Notes: a model not told the origin generated them from the letters alone. Shown: positions 35,315 to 43,845, numbered from the stretch's first letter. The stretch: DNA of 64,000 nt from Mesorhizobium loti CJ3sym (GCF_000472785.1 NZ_AXAL01000006.1:186208-250207), one strand, 5' to 3'. Numbers and translations: made by a program.

Positions 35315-36159
35315 GGTTGGAACGGCGGCGCAATGCCAGCGATGCGATCTTCGCCGACGAGATCGGCATCGAATATGGTATCGTTGGCGACTTCCGCCTG
35401 CGCAGCGCCTACCAGCCGATCTTCGCCCCGCATGGCCGGACTTTGCAGGCCGTGGCGGTCGAGGGCCTGATCGAGCCGCACCGTGCCGGCCGGGCAGGAT
35501 CGCCGAAGATGTTTTTCGAAAGCATCGCCGCGTCGGACCGGCTGTTTGTCGAGACGATGTGCCGGGTGCTGCATCTCCGGAATTTCCACAACATCGGCGT
35601 CGACGGGCTCGATCTGTTCTTCAACTACAATCCGATGATCAACGACCATCCCGGGCGGGCGCTGGCCGAGATCCGGCTGATGAGCCGGCATCTGGGCGAG
35701 TTCGGGCTGGCTCCGCGCATGCTGGTCTGCGAAATCACCGAACAGGCGGCTGATGAGGCGCTTCTCGCGCGGCTGGTGCGCGAAATGCGGCGCGACGGCA
35801 TCCGCATCGCCATCGACGATTTCGGCACCGGCCACTCAACCGAGGAGCGGGTCAGCCTGCTCCAGCCCGATATCGTGAAGATTGACGGCGGCTGGTTCGC
35901 GGAATTCTGCCGCCACGCCGCCGCCGAGCGGTTCTTCCGCCCGCTGGTGTCGAGCCTGCATGACCGGGGCGCCAAGGTGCTGGTCGAAGGCATCGAGCAG
36001 CCCGTCCATCTGCGCGTCGCGCTGGAAGGCGGCGTCGACCTGCTGCAGGGCTTTCTTCTGGGCCGGCCGGCGCTGGCCGGTACCATCTTCGGCGAAGAGC
36101 CGCTCGCCATCGATGCGCTGCTGGGCAGGGATAACAAGGTCGTGCCGCTGTTCGGATAG
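35311..36159 (+). CDS. EAL-domain protein (second of a coupled pair)
   Basis: The 282-residue protein is a single EAL domain with EGLIEP at residues 51-56, LFFNYNP, LVCEITEQ, the standard loop AIDDFGTGHS, IVKIDGG and LVEGIEQ. The Arg that normally follows EAL (EAxLxR) is Glu here, while the catalytic loop and Lys are kept. It is a paralogue of the gene before it and starts within that gene's stop (ATGA at 35311-35314). The two are co-translated and may act together in cyclic di-GMP turnover or sensing. Confidence 0.87.
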   Translation: MRLERRRNASDAIFADEIGIEYGIVGDFRLRSAYQPIFAPHGRTLQAVAVEGLIEPHRAGRAGSPKMFFESIAASDRLFVETMCRVLHLRNFHNIGVDGLDLFFNYNPMINDHPGRALAEIRLMSRHLGEFGLAPRMLVCEITEQAADEALLARLVREMRRDGIRIAIDDFGTGHSTEERVSLLQPDIVKIDGGWFAEFCRHAAAERFFRPLVSSLHDRGAKVLVEGIEQPVHLRVALEGGVDLLQGFLLGRPALAGTIFGEEPLAIDALLGRDNKVVPLFG

Positions 36160-36181
36160 TTGGCGAAATCCGCGATGACAG

Positions 36182-36218
36182 CGTCCTTCTCCCCTTATAG
36201 TGACGGGGAGAAGGACGC
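36182..36218. repeat. CTCCCC/GGGGAG composite repeat copy
   Basis: CGTCCTTCTCCCC-TTATAGTGA-CGGGGAGAAGGACG is a near-perfect inverted repeat between the EAL pair and the GST gene, a core copy of the dispersed element. Confidence 0.75.
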
Positions 36219-36330
36219 GTCGCCGCCGGTTTAGCCAATCATCAGCGTTGCTGATCGTCACTCGCCAAAAGAAATCATTGGATGAAGCTACTGCCGCGGC
36301 GATAATCGCGTCTCCAAGTGAGGACCGTCC

Positions 36331-36939
36331 ATGATACTTTACAGCATGATCGACAGCGGCAATTGCTACAAGCCGCGCCTGTTGATGGCCAAGCTGGGCC
36401 TCGCCTTCACCGCGATCGAGGTGAGCTCGCATACAGGCGACACGCGAAAAGCCGATTTCGTCGCCAAGAACCCCAACGCCATGGTGCCGCTGCTCGAACT
36501 CGACGACGGCCGGCTTCTGGCGGAATCCAACGCCATCCTGCTCTATCTCGCCGAAGGCACGCGCTTCCTGCCGGCGGACAGGTATGAGCGCGGGCTTGCC
36601 TATCAATGGTTGTTCTTCGAGCAGTACAGCCACGAGCCCTATATCGCCGTGCGCAAGGCGCTGCTGACCTTTCCCGAACGTGCCGGGGATGCCACGCCCG
36701 AGCGGCTGGCGGTGACGCTGGAGCGCGGCAACAAGGCGCTCGGCGTGATGAACAGATATCTGGAGACCAACGCTTTCTTCGCCGGAAGCACCCTCAGCGT
36801 CGCCGACATCGCGCTCTATGCCTACACGCATACGGCGGAACAGGGCGGCTTCCAGCTCGACGCCTATTCGGCGGTCATGGACTGGCTTGGCCGTGTCGAG
36901 GCGGATCCTGGGCATGTGCCGATCGGGTGGGTGGGGTAG
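36331..36939 (+). CDS. Glutathione S-transferase family protein
   Basis: The 202-residue protein has an N-terminal thioredoxin-like domain (about residues 1-78) with SGNCYKPRLLMAKLGL at the glutathione site and NPNAMVPLLELDDGRLLAESNAIL, the conserved cis-Pro and ESxAI segment. A helical C-terminal domain with TLSVADIALYAY follows. It probably conjugates or reduces a small electrophile. ATG 36331 has GAGGA upstream. It is a single-gene unit flanked by dispersed repeats. Confidence 0.87.
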   Translation: MILYSMIDSGNCYKPRLLMAKLGLAFTAIEVSSHTGDTRKADFVAKNPNAMVPLLELDDGRLLAESNAILLYLAEGTRFLPADRYERGLAYQWLFFEQYSHEPYIAVRKALLTFPERAGDATPERLAVTLERGNKALGVMNRYLETNAFFAGSTLSVADIALYAYTHTAEQGGFQLDAYSAVMDWLGRVEADPGHVPIGWVG

Positions 36940-36971
36940 GCGGCGCCGGTCGTTGGCGAAAGCGGTGCCGC

Positions 36972-37137
36972 AGCGTCCTTCTCCCCGTTCTACGGGGAGA
37001 AGATGGCGGCAGCCAGATGAGGGGCGGCGGCGACCTTTCTGGGTAAGTTCAAAAAGGGGCAATTCCGAAACGTTGGTGCTGCCCCTCATCGCCCTGCCGG
37101 GCACTTCTCCCCGTATAGTGACGGGGAGAAGGACGCT
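36972..37137. repeat. Inverted pair of composite repeats
   Basis: Two copies of the dispersed element face each other: CGTCCTTCTCCCCG...GATGAGGGGC (36972-37028) and GCCCCTCATC...CTTCTCCCCG...GGGGAGAAGGACG (37078-37137), with about 50 unique bases between. The rest of 36940-37341 holds only the cold-shock gene terminator. Confidence 0.75.
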
Positions 37138-37151
37138 GTGGTCCAGACAAC

Positions 37152-37176
37152 AAAAAGGCGGGATAAATCCCGCCTT
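37152..37176 (-). terminator. Terminator of the cold-shock gene
   Basis: On the minus strand AAGGCGGGA-TTTA-TCCCGCCTT is followed by a T-run, about 165 bases after the cspA stop. Confidence 0.85.
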
Positions 37177-37341
37177 CCCATGCTTGGTAGCCTGATCGGG
37201 AGCGTCCGGTCCGGGCTGGCAGCTATCTGCTGATCCAGCTTGTCGGGTCATTCCGCTCCAGCACGCTTCTCGCGCGACTGTCAGTACATCCGTGACTTGC
37301 CGCGCGCCCCGAACTCTCGTCCGGCACGCGCTATCGCAAAA

Positions 37342-37554
37342 TCAGGCTGCCTTGCTCAGAGATCCAGCGGACGACTTGCCAGTGCGGCGGTCCTGCTCGA
37401 TCTCGAAGTTGATCTTCTGGCCTTCGACCAGGGTCGACAGTCCAGCACGCTCGACAGCGGAGATGTGGACGAAAACGTCCGCGCCGCCCGCGTCAGGCTG
37501 GATGAAGCCGAAGCCCTTGGTGGCGTTGAACCACTTGACCGTTCCAGTTGCCAT
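37342..37554 (-). CDS. cspA: Cold-shock protein
   Basis: The 70-residue protein is one cold-shock domain with RNP-1 (KGFGFI) and RNP-2 (VFVHI) for single-stranded nucleic-acid binding. It probably acts as an RNA chaperone. The leader from about 37555 to 37700 is gene-free and could carry cold-responsive structure, as in other csp genes, though none is obvious by eye. The terminator lies about 165 bases downstream. Confidence 0.93.
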   Translation of the reverse strand: MATGTVKWFNATKGFGFIQPDAGGADVFVHISAVERAGLSTLVEGQKINFEIEQDRRTGKSSAGSLSKAA

Positions 37555-37830
37555 TTTAGATAGTCCTTCACATTTGCTTTAGATTGACCGGACCGAGGTC
37601 CAGCCGGTGTGCATCGAGATTTTGGAGATAGACGTCAGCAAACGCGATTATCGCGAGGCCCGGATCGATCGGCCGAAATATCAATGGGGCTGATATAGGC
37701 TGCTTTCGCACAAAAAACAAGACTGTGTGAAAGGGCTGTGATCAAAGGGTTGCCCAATGATTGCCCCAATCTGGTAAAAGCGTGGCATCAGGATCGCAGG
37801 CCAAGCGCAGCGATCCGCAGGGAGGGATCC

Positions 37831-38157
37831 ATGAAAACCATTGTGCTTGCTGCCTGTCTTACGCTGGTGGCCGCCGAGGCGCAGGCGATCTCGCGCTATG
37901 ACCCCACGCATATGAGCTGCGGCAAGGTGCAGTCGACGATCGCGCGCCAAGGCGCGGTGATCCTGCGCTACCAGTCGACGCGCGTGCCGGGGCTGCCGCT
38001 CTACGACCGCTATGTGCAGAGCCAGCAATTCTGCACCATGGGCGAGGTGAGGACGCGCGCCTATGTGCCGAGCGCCGACACCAAGTCGTGCCCGGTCTAT
38101 AACTGCAAGCGGCCCGACAACGAGCATTTTCATCGGCGGTTCTTCCACCACCACTAG
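37831..38157 (+). CDS. Small secreted protein with Cys pairs and His-rich tail
   Basis: The 108-residue protein has a signal peptide (residues 1-19, cleavage after AEAQA) and about 90 mature residues with four Cys (MSCGKV, FCTMGE, SCPVYNC). The last residues are His-rich (HFHRRFFHHH), possibly metal-binding. I do not know the family, though similar short periplasmic proteins are frequent in Rhizobiales. ATG 37831 has a strong GGAGGGA upstream. The function is unknown. Confidence 0.72.
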   Translation: MKTIVLAACLTLVAAEAQAISRYDPTHMSCGKVQSTIARQGAVILRYQSTRVPGLPLYDRYVQSQQFCTMGEVRTRAYVPSADTKSCPVYNCKRPDNEHFHRRFFHHH

Positions 38158-38226
38158 GCCAGACATCGACCGCACCGGAAGCCGACCGCCTAACCGAACA
38201 ACCGCGCCTCTCGGCGGCATGTGCAT

Positions 38227-39117
38227 TCAGTCGCGAATCTGTTCCATGAGCATGGACACGAACCGCGTCACCTTCTGCGGGCGAAAGCGCGCGGGCGGGT
38301 AGACCACGTGAATGCCGCCGGAGGGCAGCGCCCAGCCGGGGAGCATATGAACGAGACGGCCCTGCGACAGATAGTCGGCGACCAGATAGTCCGGCAGAAC
38401 CGCCAGTCCGCCGCCAGCGAGCGTCGCTTCAAGGACGGCCGGGGTCGAGTTGATGGAGAACGTCTCGCGCATGGTGATGGTGCGCCGCTCGAAATCGCCT
38501 CGGCTGAAGCTCCAGGTGAACGGCTTGCGAAGGACGGAATTGGCAACAAGCGGCAAGGAAGAAAGGTCTTCCGGTTCATCTGCCTTAACCCCGGCGGCGA
38601 AATCCCGCGATGCTACCAGGATTTGCCGGAAGGTGCCGATGCGTCGCGCCTGCTGGCTTGAGTCTTCCAGCCAGCCGACCCGGATGGACAGGTCTATCTT
38701 GTTGCCGATCAAATCAATGATTGCATCGGAAATGAACAGTTCGACGCCGCAGGCCGGAAATCTCTGCCGAAAGCGGGCGGCGATCGGGGCCAGCACGATA
38801 GCGCCATAGTCATTGGACGCAGAAACGCGCAGCACGCCGGCCACTTCGGTGTTGCCCTCGCCAACCTCGGCGACCGCCTCTTCAACGTCCCGCAGGATCA
38901 GAACGCAACGTGCATGCAAAAGACGGCCTGCTTCGGTCGGCTCGAGCCTCCGCGTCGTGCGCACGAGCAGCGTGGTTTGCAGCTCGGCTTCAAGGCGGGC
39001 GACCTGCTGGCTGACGACGGCTTTCGTGATGCCAAGTCGCTCGGCTGCCCGGGTAAACGAGCCTGCGTCGATGACGGTAGCAAAATAGGCGAGGCGGTTG
39101 AGGTTGATTGGTTCCAC
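38227..39117 (-). CDS. LysR-family transcriptional regulator
   Basis: The 296-residue LysR protein has its HTH within residues 4-62 (LNRLAYFATVIDAGSFTRAAERLGITKAVVSQQV) and a co-inducer domain about 95-290. The start is GTG at 39117. It is divergent from a metallo-beta-lactamase-fold protein gene, and the gap of about 160 bases contains a palindrome at 39150-39162, so it probably controls that gene. The ligand is unknown. Confidence 0.85.
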   Translation of the reverse strand: MEPINLNRLAYFATVIDAGSFTRAAERLGITKAVVSQQVARLEAELQTTLLVRTTRRLEPTEAGRLLHARCVLILRDVEEAVAEVGEGNTEVAGVLRVSASNDYGAIVLAPIAARFRQRFPACGVELFISDAIIDLIGNKIDLSIRVGWLEDSSQQARRIGTFRQILVASRDFAAGVKADEPEDLSSLPLVANSVLRKPFTWSFSRGDFERRTITMRETFSINSTPAVLEATLAGGGLAVLPDYLVADYLSQGRLVHMLPGWALPSGGIHVVYPPARFRPQKVTRFVSMLMEQIRD

Positions 39118-39149
39118 GGGACGCCTTCGGTTGATTGTAGGCCTATGGC

Positions 39150-39162
39150 ATACAGTCTGTAT
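39150..39162. promoter_or_regulatory. Palindrome in the LysR-MBL divergent region
   Basis: ATACAG-T-CTGTAT is a perfect 13-base palindrome between the divergent genes, a candidate LysR half-site pair. Confidence 0.4.
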
Positions 39163-39280
39163 TATTGCACGCAGTTTATCAATTAATCCGACGGAGCTAC
39201 TTTCCTCACCGTTCTCTCAATCGGCGGCAGACCCGCGGATTGCCAGCGCGACCGATCCCTTTCATTCGAGGAGCTGTTCC

Positions 39281-40183
39281 ATGTTCACGAGAAGACAGAT
39301 CATCAAGACCTCATTGGCCGTTGGCGCAGCCGCCGTCTTCGCTTCCGCCGGGCGCGGCCAGGCCGCCGGCAGCAAGCTTGACTGGAAACACTTCCCCGCG
39401 GGTCCGAATGGCTTTTTCCGCGCGCCGGTGCTGCTGTCGGGGCCAAGCGAAGCCCTGTTGATCGACGGCGGTTTCACCTATCCGGACGGCAAGGCGCTCG
39501 CCGAGGCCATCAAGGCGACCGGCAAGAAGCTGACCACCATCTATGTCAGCCAGTCCGATCCCGATTACTACTTCAGCTTGAAGCCTGTGCGGGAAGCCTT
39601 CCCGCAGGCGAGGGTGATCGCCGCTTCAGCCACGTTGGCAGCCATCAAGGACAGCGTGGAGAAGAAGCTTGCGGTGTGGGGTCCGCAATTGAAGGAAAAT
39701 GGCCCTCGGGCGCTGACCGATATCGTCTTGCCCGAGGCGTTCGACGATCAAACGCTCACGATTGACGGCGAGACGATCGAGATCGTCAATGCGGAAGAGG
39801 GACTCGCCAACCGCCGGTATCTGTTCGTGCCGTCGCTCAATGCCGTGTTCGGCGGTGTGATGATCTTCGCGGGCGTTCATGTCTGGACCGCCGACACCCA
39901 GACCAAGGAAAGCCGTGCCGCCTGGGTCAAGACGCTGGATGCGGTTGCCGCCCGCCACCCGGCCGTCGTGGTGCCTGGCCATATGACGCCCGATGCCGAG
40001 ACCGGTCCTTCAGCCGTGGAATTCACCAAAACCTATCTCCTCGCCTTCGAAGAAGAGCTGAACAAGGCAGCCGACAGCGCGGCGCTGAAAACCGCCATGG
40101 AAGCGCGTTTCCCCGGCCTTGGCATGGGTGTCGCCCTCGACATCGGATCCAAGGTCGCAAAGGGCGAGATGAAGTGGGACTGA
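39281..40183 (+). CDS. Exported metallo-beta-lactamase-fold protein with missing zinc ligands
   Basis: The 300-residue protein starts with a twin-arginine-type signal (TRRQIIKTS, then a hydrophobic stretch to about residue 29). The rest follows the MBL fold: LLIDGGFTYPDG, then the position of HxHxDH reads YVSQSDPDYYFSL (residues 88-100), and later VVVPGHMTPD. The Asp-Pro-Asp frame is kept, but the His ligands at the HxHxDH site are replaced, so normal two-zinc hydrolase activity is doubtful. ATG 39281 has GAGGAG upstream. The divergent LysR gene probably controls it. Confidence 0.78.
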   Translation: MFTRRQIIKTSLAVGAAAVFASAGRGQAAGSKLDWKHFPAGPNGFFRAPVLLSGPSEALLIDGGFTYPDGKALAEAIKATGKKLTTIYVSQSDPDYYFSLKPVREAFPQARVIAASATLAAIKDSVEKKLAVWGPQLKENGPRALTDIVLPEAFDDQTLTIDGETIEIVNAEEGLANRRYLFVPSLNAVFGGVMIFAGVHVWTADTQTKESRAAWVKTLDAVAARHPAVVVPGHMTPDAETGPSAVEFTKTYLLAFEEELNKAADSAALKTAMEARFPGLGMGVALDIGSKVAKGEMKWD

Positions 40184-40222
40184 CCTAGCGACGAACCTCG
40201 ACTTGATCCGCAGCCTCCAAGG

Positions 40223-40252
40223 AGAACGGCCGTAATCTTGCGGCCGTTCTTT
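40223..40252 (+). terminator. Rho-independent terminator after the MBL gene
   Basis: AGAACGGCCG / CGGCCGTTCT with an eight-base loop and a short T-run, 40 bases after the stop. Confidence 0.75.
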
Positions 40253-40303
40253 CCCCAGACGTCGAATCGACCGAGGCGGAAGGGCAGCGTCGGCGTCGGC
40301 GTT

Positions 40304-40876
40304 TCAGAACCCGAAGGAAACCTGCGCCGGCGGCGGTGGGCCGACGCGCACGCCTTCCATGGCCAGCATCTTTTCCTTGGTGACGGAGCCGCCGGGTGCC
40401 GAAAAGCCGCCGATCTTGCCGCCGGCAGCCATGATGCGGTGGCACGGGATGACCAGTGGCACCGGATTGGCGCCAAGGGCAGCACCGGTCTCGCGCGGCA
40501 GGCCGGGCTGGCCGGCGCGCTTGGCCAGTTCGCCATAGGTGGTGGTTTCGCCGTAGCCAAGCTTTCGCGCCGCGTCGTAGATGGCGAGGCGGAAATCGTC
40601 GATGCCGTCGAGATCGACCGGCACACTGGTGAAATCGACGTCCTCGCCTGAGGCATAGGCCTGGATCGAGGCGATGAGTTCGACCACCCATTGCGGCTGG
40701 ATGGTCGAGGCCGAAACGCCGGCGTGGCGCATCAGCCGGCGTTCCACCGTCTCGCGGCTGCTTTCGGGCAGGCAGAGCCGGATCAGGCCCTTTTCACTCC
40801 AGGCAATGCCCATGAAGCCGATCACTGTTTCTAACACTGCGTGGCTGGCTGTGATCGAAGCTGTCGTTTCCATCAT
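40304..40876 (-). CDS. ogt: Methylated-DNA--protein-cysteine methyltransferase
   Basis: The 190-residue protein has the O6-alkylguanine transferase core: YGETTTYGELAKRAG, then the active-site VIPCHRIMAAGGKIGGFS, whose Cys takes the alkyl group, and a C-terminal KEKMLAMEG. It repairs O6-alkylguanine in DNA by suicide transfer. It has no Ada regulatory domain, so it is Ogt-type. Start is ATG 40876 or the next codon at 40873. It is divergent from the lytic transglycosylase gene. Confidence 0.92.
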   Translation of the reverse strand: MMETTASITASHAVLETVIGFMGIAWSEKGLIRLCLPESSRETVERRLMRHAGVSASTIQPQWVVELIASIQAYASGEDVDFTSVPVDLDGIDDFRLAIYDAARKLGYGETTTYGELAKRAGQPGLPRETGAALGANPVPLVIPCHRIMAAGGKIGGFSAPGGSVTKEKMLAMEGVRVGPPPPAQVSFGF

Positions 40877-41044
40877 GCGTTCCTTCCCGCAAAGTGGCGA
40901 AAACCGGCATTTGCGCTGGTACATATGGAGAACAATATGGCAGTTCGGCCCGAGTCCCGCCACCCGAAAACCACCTGATGGCCCCGATTGCCCGCCCTGA
41001 ATCGCTGGTGTAAGGGATTTATTAACACCCGACGAACCGGACCC

Positions 41045-42010
41045 GTGCGCGGATTGCCAGCAAAACATACCCTTATCGCGATCGGCCTGATCATGGCGGC
41101 GGCCGGCATCAGCGGCTGCACCTCGACCTCGCAGATGAAGGCAGCGCCTTCGCTGACCGAAACCGCGACCGCGACCGCGGCGGGCAGCGATGCCGGCTTC
41201 ACCATTCCGTTGCCGGAGACGGTTTCGGTGCTGCCGCAATCCTCGGGCATCGCCCCCGTCCAGACCGCTGAATTGACGCCTGGCCCGACCGCCGCGCCGC
41301 TTGACGCGGCCGCCCAGCCGGCAGCCGCAACCGCCGCCTTTGCCGGCTCGACGCCTGCCGCACCGGCCGTGCCCGCTGTGATGGCCGCCAATGCCTGGCA
41401 GGCGCCCGCGCCGGCGCGCGCCGGCAAGCCTGTCGCAGCAGCCGAGACCTTTACGACCGCCGGTATCGTGATGCCGGCTGTTGCCAGAAGTGGCCAGAAA
41501 CTGCCCGGCGTGCAGCAGGTGGCCTATGTCATGCCGCAGAATCCGGCAGCACTCGTGCAGTTTCCGTCCGCGCCGGTTGGTCCGGTCGCCCCGGCGGAAG
41601 CGGAACAAGGCCATGTGGGCGTGCGTGGCGACGTTGACCGGTTGATCGTCAAATACGCGGCCCTCTACCAGGTGCCGGTCGATCTGGTGCGCCATGTCGT
41701 CAACCGCGAAAGCACTTTCAATCCCAAGGCCTACAACAACGGCCATTGGGGCCTGATGCAGATCAAGCACGCGACAGCGCGCGGCATGGGCTATGACGGG
41801 CCGCCCAAGGGCCTGTTCGATGCCGAGACCAATCTGAAATACGCGGTCAAATATCTGCGTGGCGCTTGGCTGGTGGCAGACGGCAACGCCAAGAAGGCCG
41901 ACTGGCTCTACCAGACCGGCTATTATTTCGACGCCAAGCGCAAGGGCTTGCTCGAGGCGACCGGCCTCGGTGTCGACCGCAAGCGGCACCGCCTGCAGCC
42001 CGACGCCTGA
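41045..42010 (+). CDS. Lipoprotein lytic transglycosylase (SLT domain)
   Basis: The 321-residue protein has a lipoprotein signal ending ISGC (Cys near residue 24) and a long Ala/Pro-rich linker (about 25-200). A soluble lytic transglycosylase domain follows (about 205-310), with VNRESTFNPKAYN carrying the catalytic Glu and HWGLMQIKHATARGMGYDG. It cleaves peptidoglycan glycan strands to give anhydro-muropeptides. The start is unsure: GTG 41045 fits the signal peptide best, and a TTG at 40988 is in frame upstream. The next gene starts four bases after its stop, so the two are probably co-transcribed. Confidence 0.85.
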   Translation: MRGLPAKHTLIAIGLIMAAAGISGCTSTSQMKAAPSLTETATATAAGSDAGFTIPLPETVSVLPQSSGIAPVQTAELTPGPTAAPLDAAAQPAAATAAFAGSTPAAPAVPAVMAANAWQAPAPARAGKPVAAAETFTTAGIVMPAVARSGQKLPGVQQVAYVMPQNPAALVQFPSAPVGPVAPAEAEQGHVGVRGDVDRLIVKYAALYQVPVDLVRHVVNRESTFNPKAYNNGHWGLMQIKHATARGMGYDGPPKGLFDAETNLKYAVKYLRGAWLVADGNAKKADWLYQTGYYFDAKRKGLLEATGLGVDRKRHRLQPDA

Positions 42011-42014
42011 GGCG

Positions 42015-42503
42015 ATGCCCGAACCGCGCCCGCCGGCCCTGAACGACATCCGGCTGCGCAAGATCCTCGACGAGACACTCGTTGCACCGCACTGGCCGGA
42101 AGGCTTCGTCATGCGCTCGCTCGAGCCCGGTGACGCGCTGCCCCTGCATGCGTTGCTAGGCGACGTGTTCGACGATGGTACTGATGGCCCGTTCGACGAG
42201 TGGTGGCCGCGTATATCGGACGATCCCGAATTCGACCCGGCGCTGTGTTTCCTCGTCATCGACGCCAAGGGCCGGCTGGCGGCGGCGGCACTGTGCTGGA
42301 CGAGCGCCTTCGTCAAAGACCTCGCCGTTCATCCCGAGGCGCGCGGCAAGGGCATCGGCGAGGCGCTGATGTGGCACGCCTTCGCCACCTTCCGCGACCG
42401 GGGTGCCACCCATGTCGACCTCAAGACCAACACGCTGGAGAGTGCCGCTGCTGTGCGGCTCTACGACCGGCTCGGCATGTTCGAGGTGGACTGGGCTGGT
42501 TGA
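42015..42503 (+). CDS. GNAT-family N-acetyltransferase
   Basis: The 162-residue protein has the GNAT acetyl-CoA motif VKDLAVHPEARGKGIGEALMWHAF (V-x-x-x-x-x-x-R-G-x-G) and a C-terminal NTLESAAAVRLYDRLGMFEVD. It transfers an acetyl group to an amine of an unknown protein or metabolite. It begins four bases after the transglycosylase stop. It is convergent with a small gene of unknown function. Confidence 0.85.
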   Translation: MPEPRPPALNDIRLRKILDETLVAPHWPEGFVMRSLEPGDALPLHALLGDVFDDGTDGPFDEWWPRISDDPEFDPALCFLVIDAKGRLAAAALCWTSAFVKDLAVHPEARGKGIGEALMWHAFATFRDRGATHVDLKTNTLESAAAVRLYDRLGMFEVDWAG

Positions 42504-42512
42504 GATAGGGGC

Positions 42513-42848
42513 TCAGATATCCGGCGCATTGCCGATCTTCTTTTTGAGCTCCAGCGCCCAGGCGCGGCCCTCGTCGCCGCCCCACAGCAGCCAGGCGATA
42601 TGGCTGGCCGAGGGATTTGCCTCATTGCCGTAATTCTTGCCGCGCTTGTCGACCTCGTGGCGGGCGAAGTAGCTGACCATGCGACGGATGGTGGACGGTG
42701 CGAGCTTCTCGCGGTTCTTCAGCTCCGTGGCGCGGGCGACGCCGATCTCGGTGCCGCCACGGCCGAACTCTCTGCGCAGCCGCAGGCCCCTGGCGGCATT
42801 GTCGGCTACCACTTGCGGGCAGCGCAGGTCGATCTCGTCTTCGTGCAT
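42513..42848 (-). CDS. Small conserved protein of unknown function
   Basis: The 111-residue protein starts MHEDEIDLRCP (ATG 42848 with GGGGGA upstream). Its body is basic: VARATELKNREKL, IRRMVSYFARHEVDKRGKNY and the end IAWLLWGGDEGRAWALELKKKI. It lacks a signal peptide. A pattern like YFARHE.DK...IAWLLWGGD.G..WA recurs, as far as I recall, in proteins near phage structural genes. No other phage gene is present, so this may be a domesticated remnant. The function is unknown. Confidence 0.6.
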   Translation of the reverse strand: MHEDEIDLRCPQVVADNAARGLRLRREFGRGGTEIGVARATELKNREKLAPSTIRRMVSYFARHEVDKRGKNYGNEANPSASHIAWLLWGGDEGRAWALELKKKIGNAPDI

Positions 42849-43030
42849 TTTGTCCCCCATGGCTCGCTGGCTTAGCCCGCGGTGACAATGCTGGAAAGCG
42901 GCACACGTTCCACCTGGAGCAATTGCTGCGCGCGGTACGCAAGAGTGTCGGAACCGGTCGCGGCGAAACGTCCTTGGGTCGTAGAGCAACCGCTCCGGGA
43001 CACCGGCGCGATGACCAGAGGGAGCCGATC

Positions 43031-43774
43031 ATGATCACCTTTCCCAACGAATCCGCCAGATATCGCACAGCGCGCGAAAAGCTGTTGAAGAAGGAAATCG
43101 ACCTGCGCCGCGCCATGGAAGCCGTGGCCGAGGCGCGCCGCGCGCTGCCGCCGGGCGGGCTGATCCGCCAGGATTATGTCTTCGATGCGCTGGATGCCGA
43201 TGGCAAGCCGGCGAAGACAAGGCTGTCGGAGCTGTTCGCTCCCGGCAAGGATACGCTCATCCTCTACCAGATGATGTTTCCGCGCCACCCCGGGGAAACG
43301 CGTGATGTGGCGGCGAGCGGCGGCACGGCCAAGCTTGCCCGGCCGGACCAGCCATGCCCGTCCTGCACGGCGCTGCTCGACCAGTTCGATGGCACGATCG
43401 GACATCTCGAAGCCGCCGGCTTCAACTTCGCTGTCGTGGCCAAGACCGCGTTGGAAAACCTCACCACGCTCGGCCGCGACCGTGGCTGGCGCCACATGCG
43501 ACTGGTGTCGTCGGCCAACAACAGCTTCAAGCGCGACTACAATGCCGAGGATGCGGATGGGGCACAGCTTCCGCTGCTGTCGGTGTTTCACCGCGATGCT
43601 GATGGCATCCGGCATTTCTGGTCGTCCGAACTCGGCTTCGCGCCGACAGACCCCGGCCAGGACCCGCGCGCCATCGGTACTTGCGAGATCTTGTGGAACC
43701 TGATGGATTTTACGCCGCAGGGAAGGCCGGACTGGCGCGAGCAACTGCAGTATGGGGCGGGGTGCTGTCATTGA
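43031..43774 (+). CDS. DUF899 thioredoxin-like protein
   Basis: The 247-residue protein matches the DUF899 family. It starts with a coiled DLRRAMEAVAEARRALPPGG, then YVFDAL and KTRLSELFAPGKDTLILYQMMF, and CPSCTALLDQFDG supplies a CxxC pair. It continues with the FAVVAKT and MRLVSSANNSFKRDY segments. The fold is thioredoxin-like and the family may have redox or dithiol activity, although a role is not established. ATG 43031 has GAGGGAG upstream. It is a single-gene unit. Confidence 0.82.
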   Translation: MITFPNESARYRTAREKLLKKEIDLRRAMEAVAEARRALPPGGLIRQDYVFDALDADGKPAKTRLSELFAPGKDTLILYQMMFPRHPGETRDVAASGGTAKLARPDQPCPSCTALLDQFDGTIGHLEAAGFNFAVVAKTALENLTTLGRDRGWRHMRLVSSANNSFKRDYNAEDADGAQLPLLSVFHRDADGIRHFWSSELGFAPTDPGQDPRAIGTCEILWNLMDFTPQGRPDWREQLQYGAGCCH

Positions 43775-43845
43775 GGGCGGTGCGCTGGGCAACCTCACCG
43801 CCTCTGCCGCGTTGGACCTTCGAGGACACCGTCACGGAGAGTATC

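Noticed and set aside
40877..42316. Very long leftward open frame that extends upstream of ogt through the transglycosylase gene
   Set aside because: It is antisense to a clear lytic transglycosylase and GNAT gene, its translation is repetitive Arg/Gly/Ala without motifs, and the Ogt start at 40876 is sufficient. High GC keeps antisense frames open.
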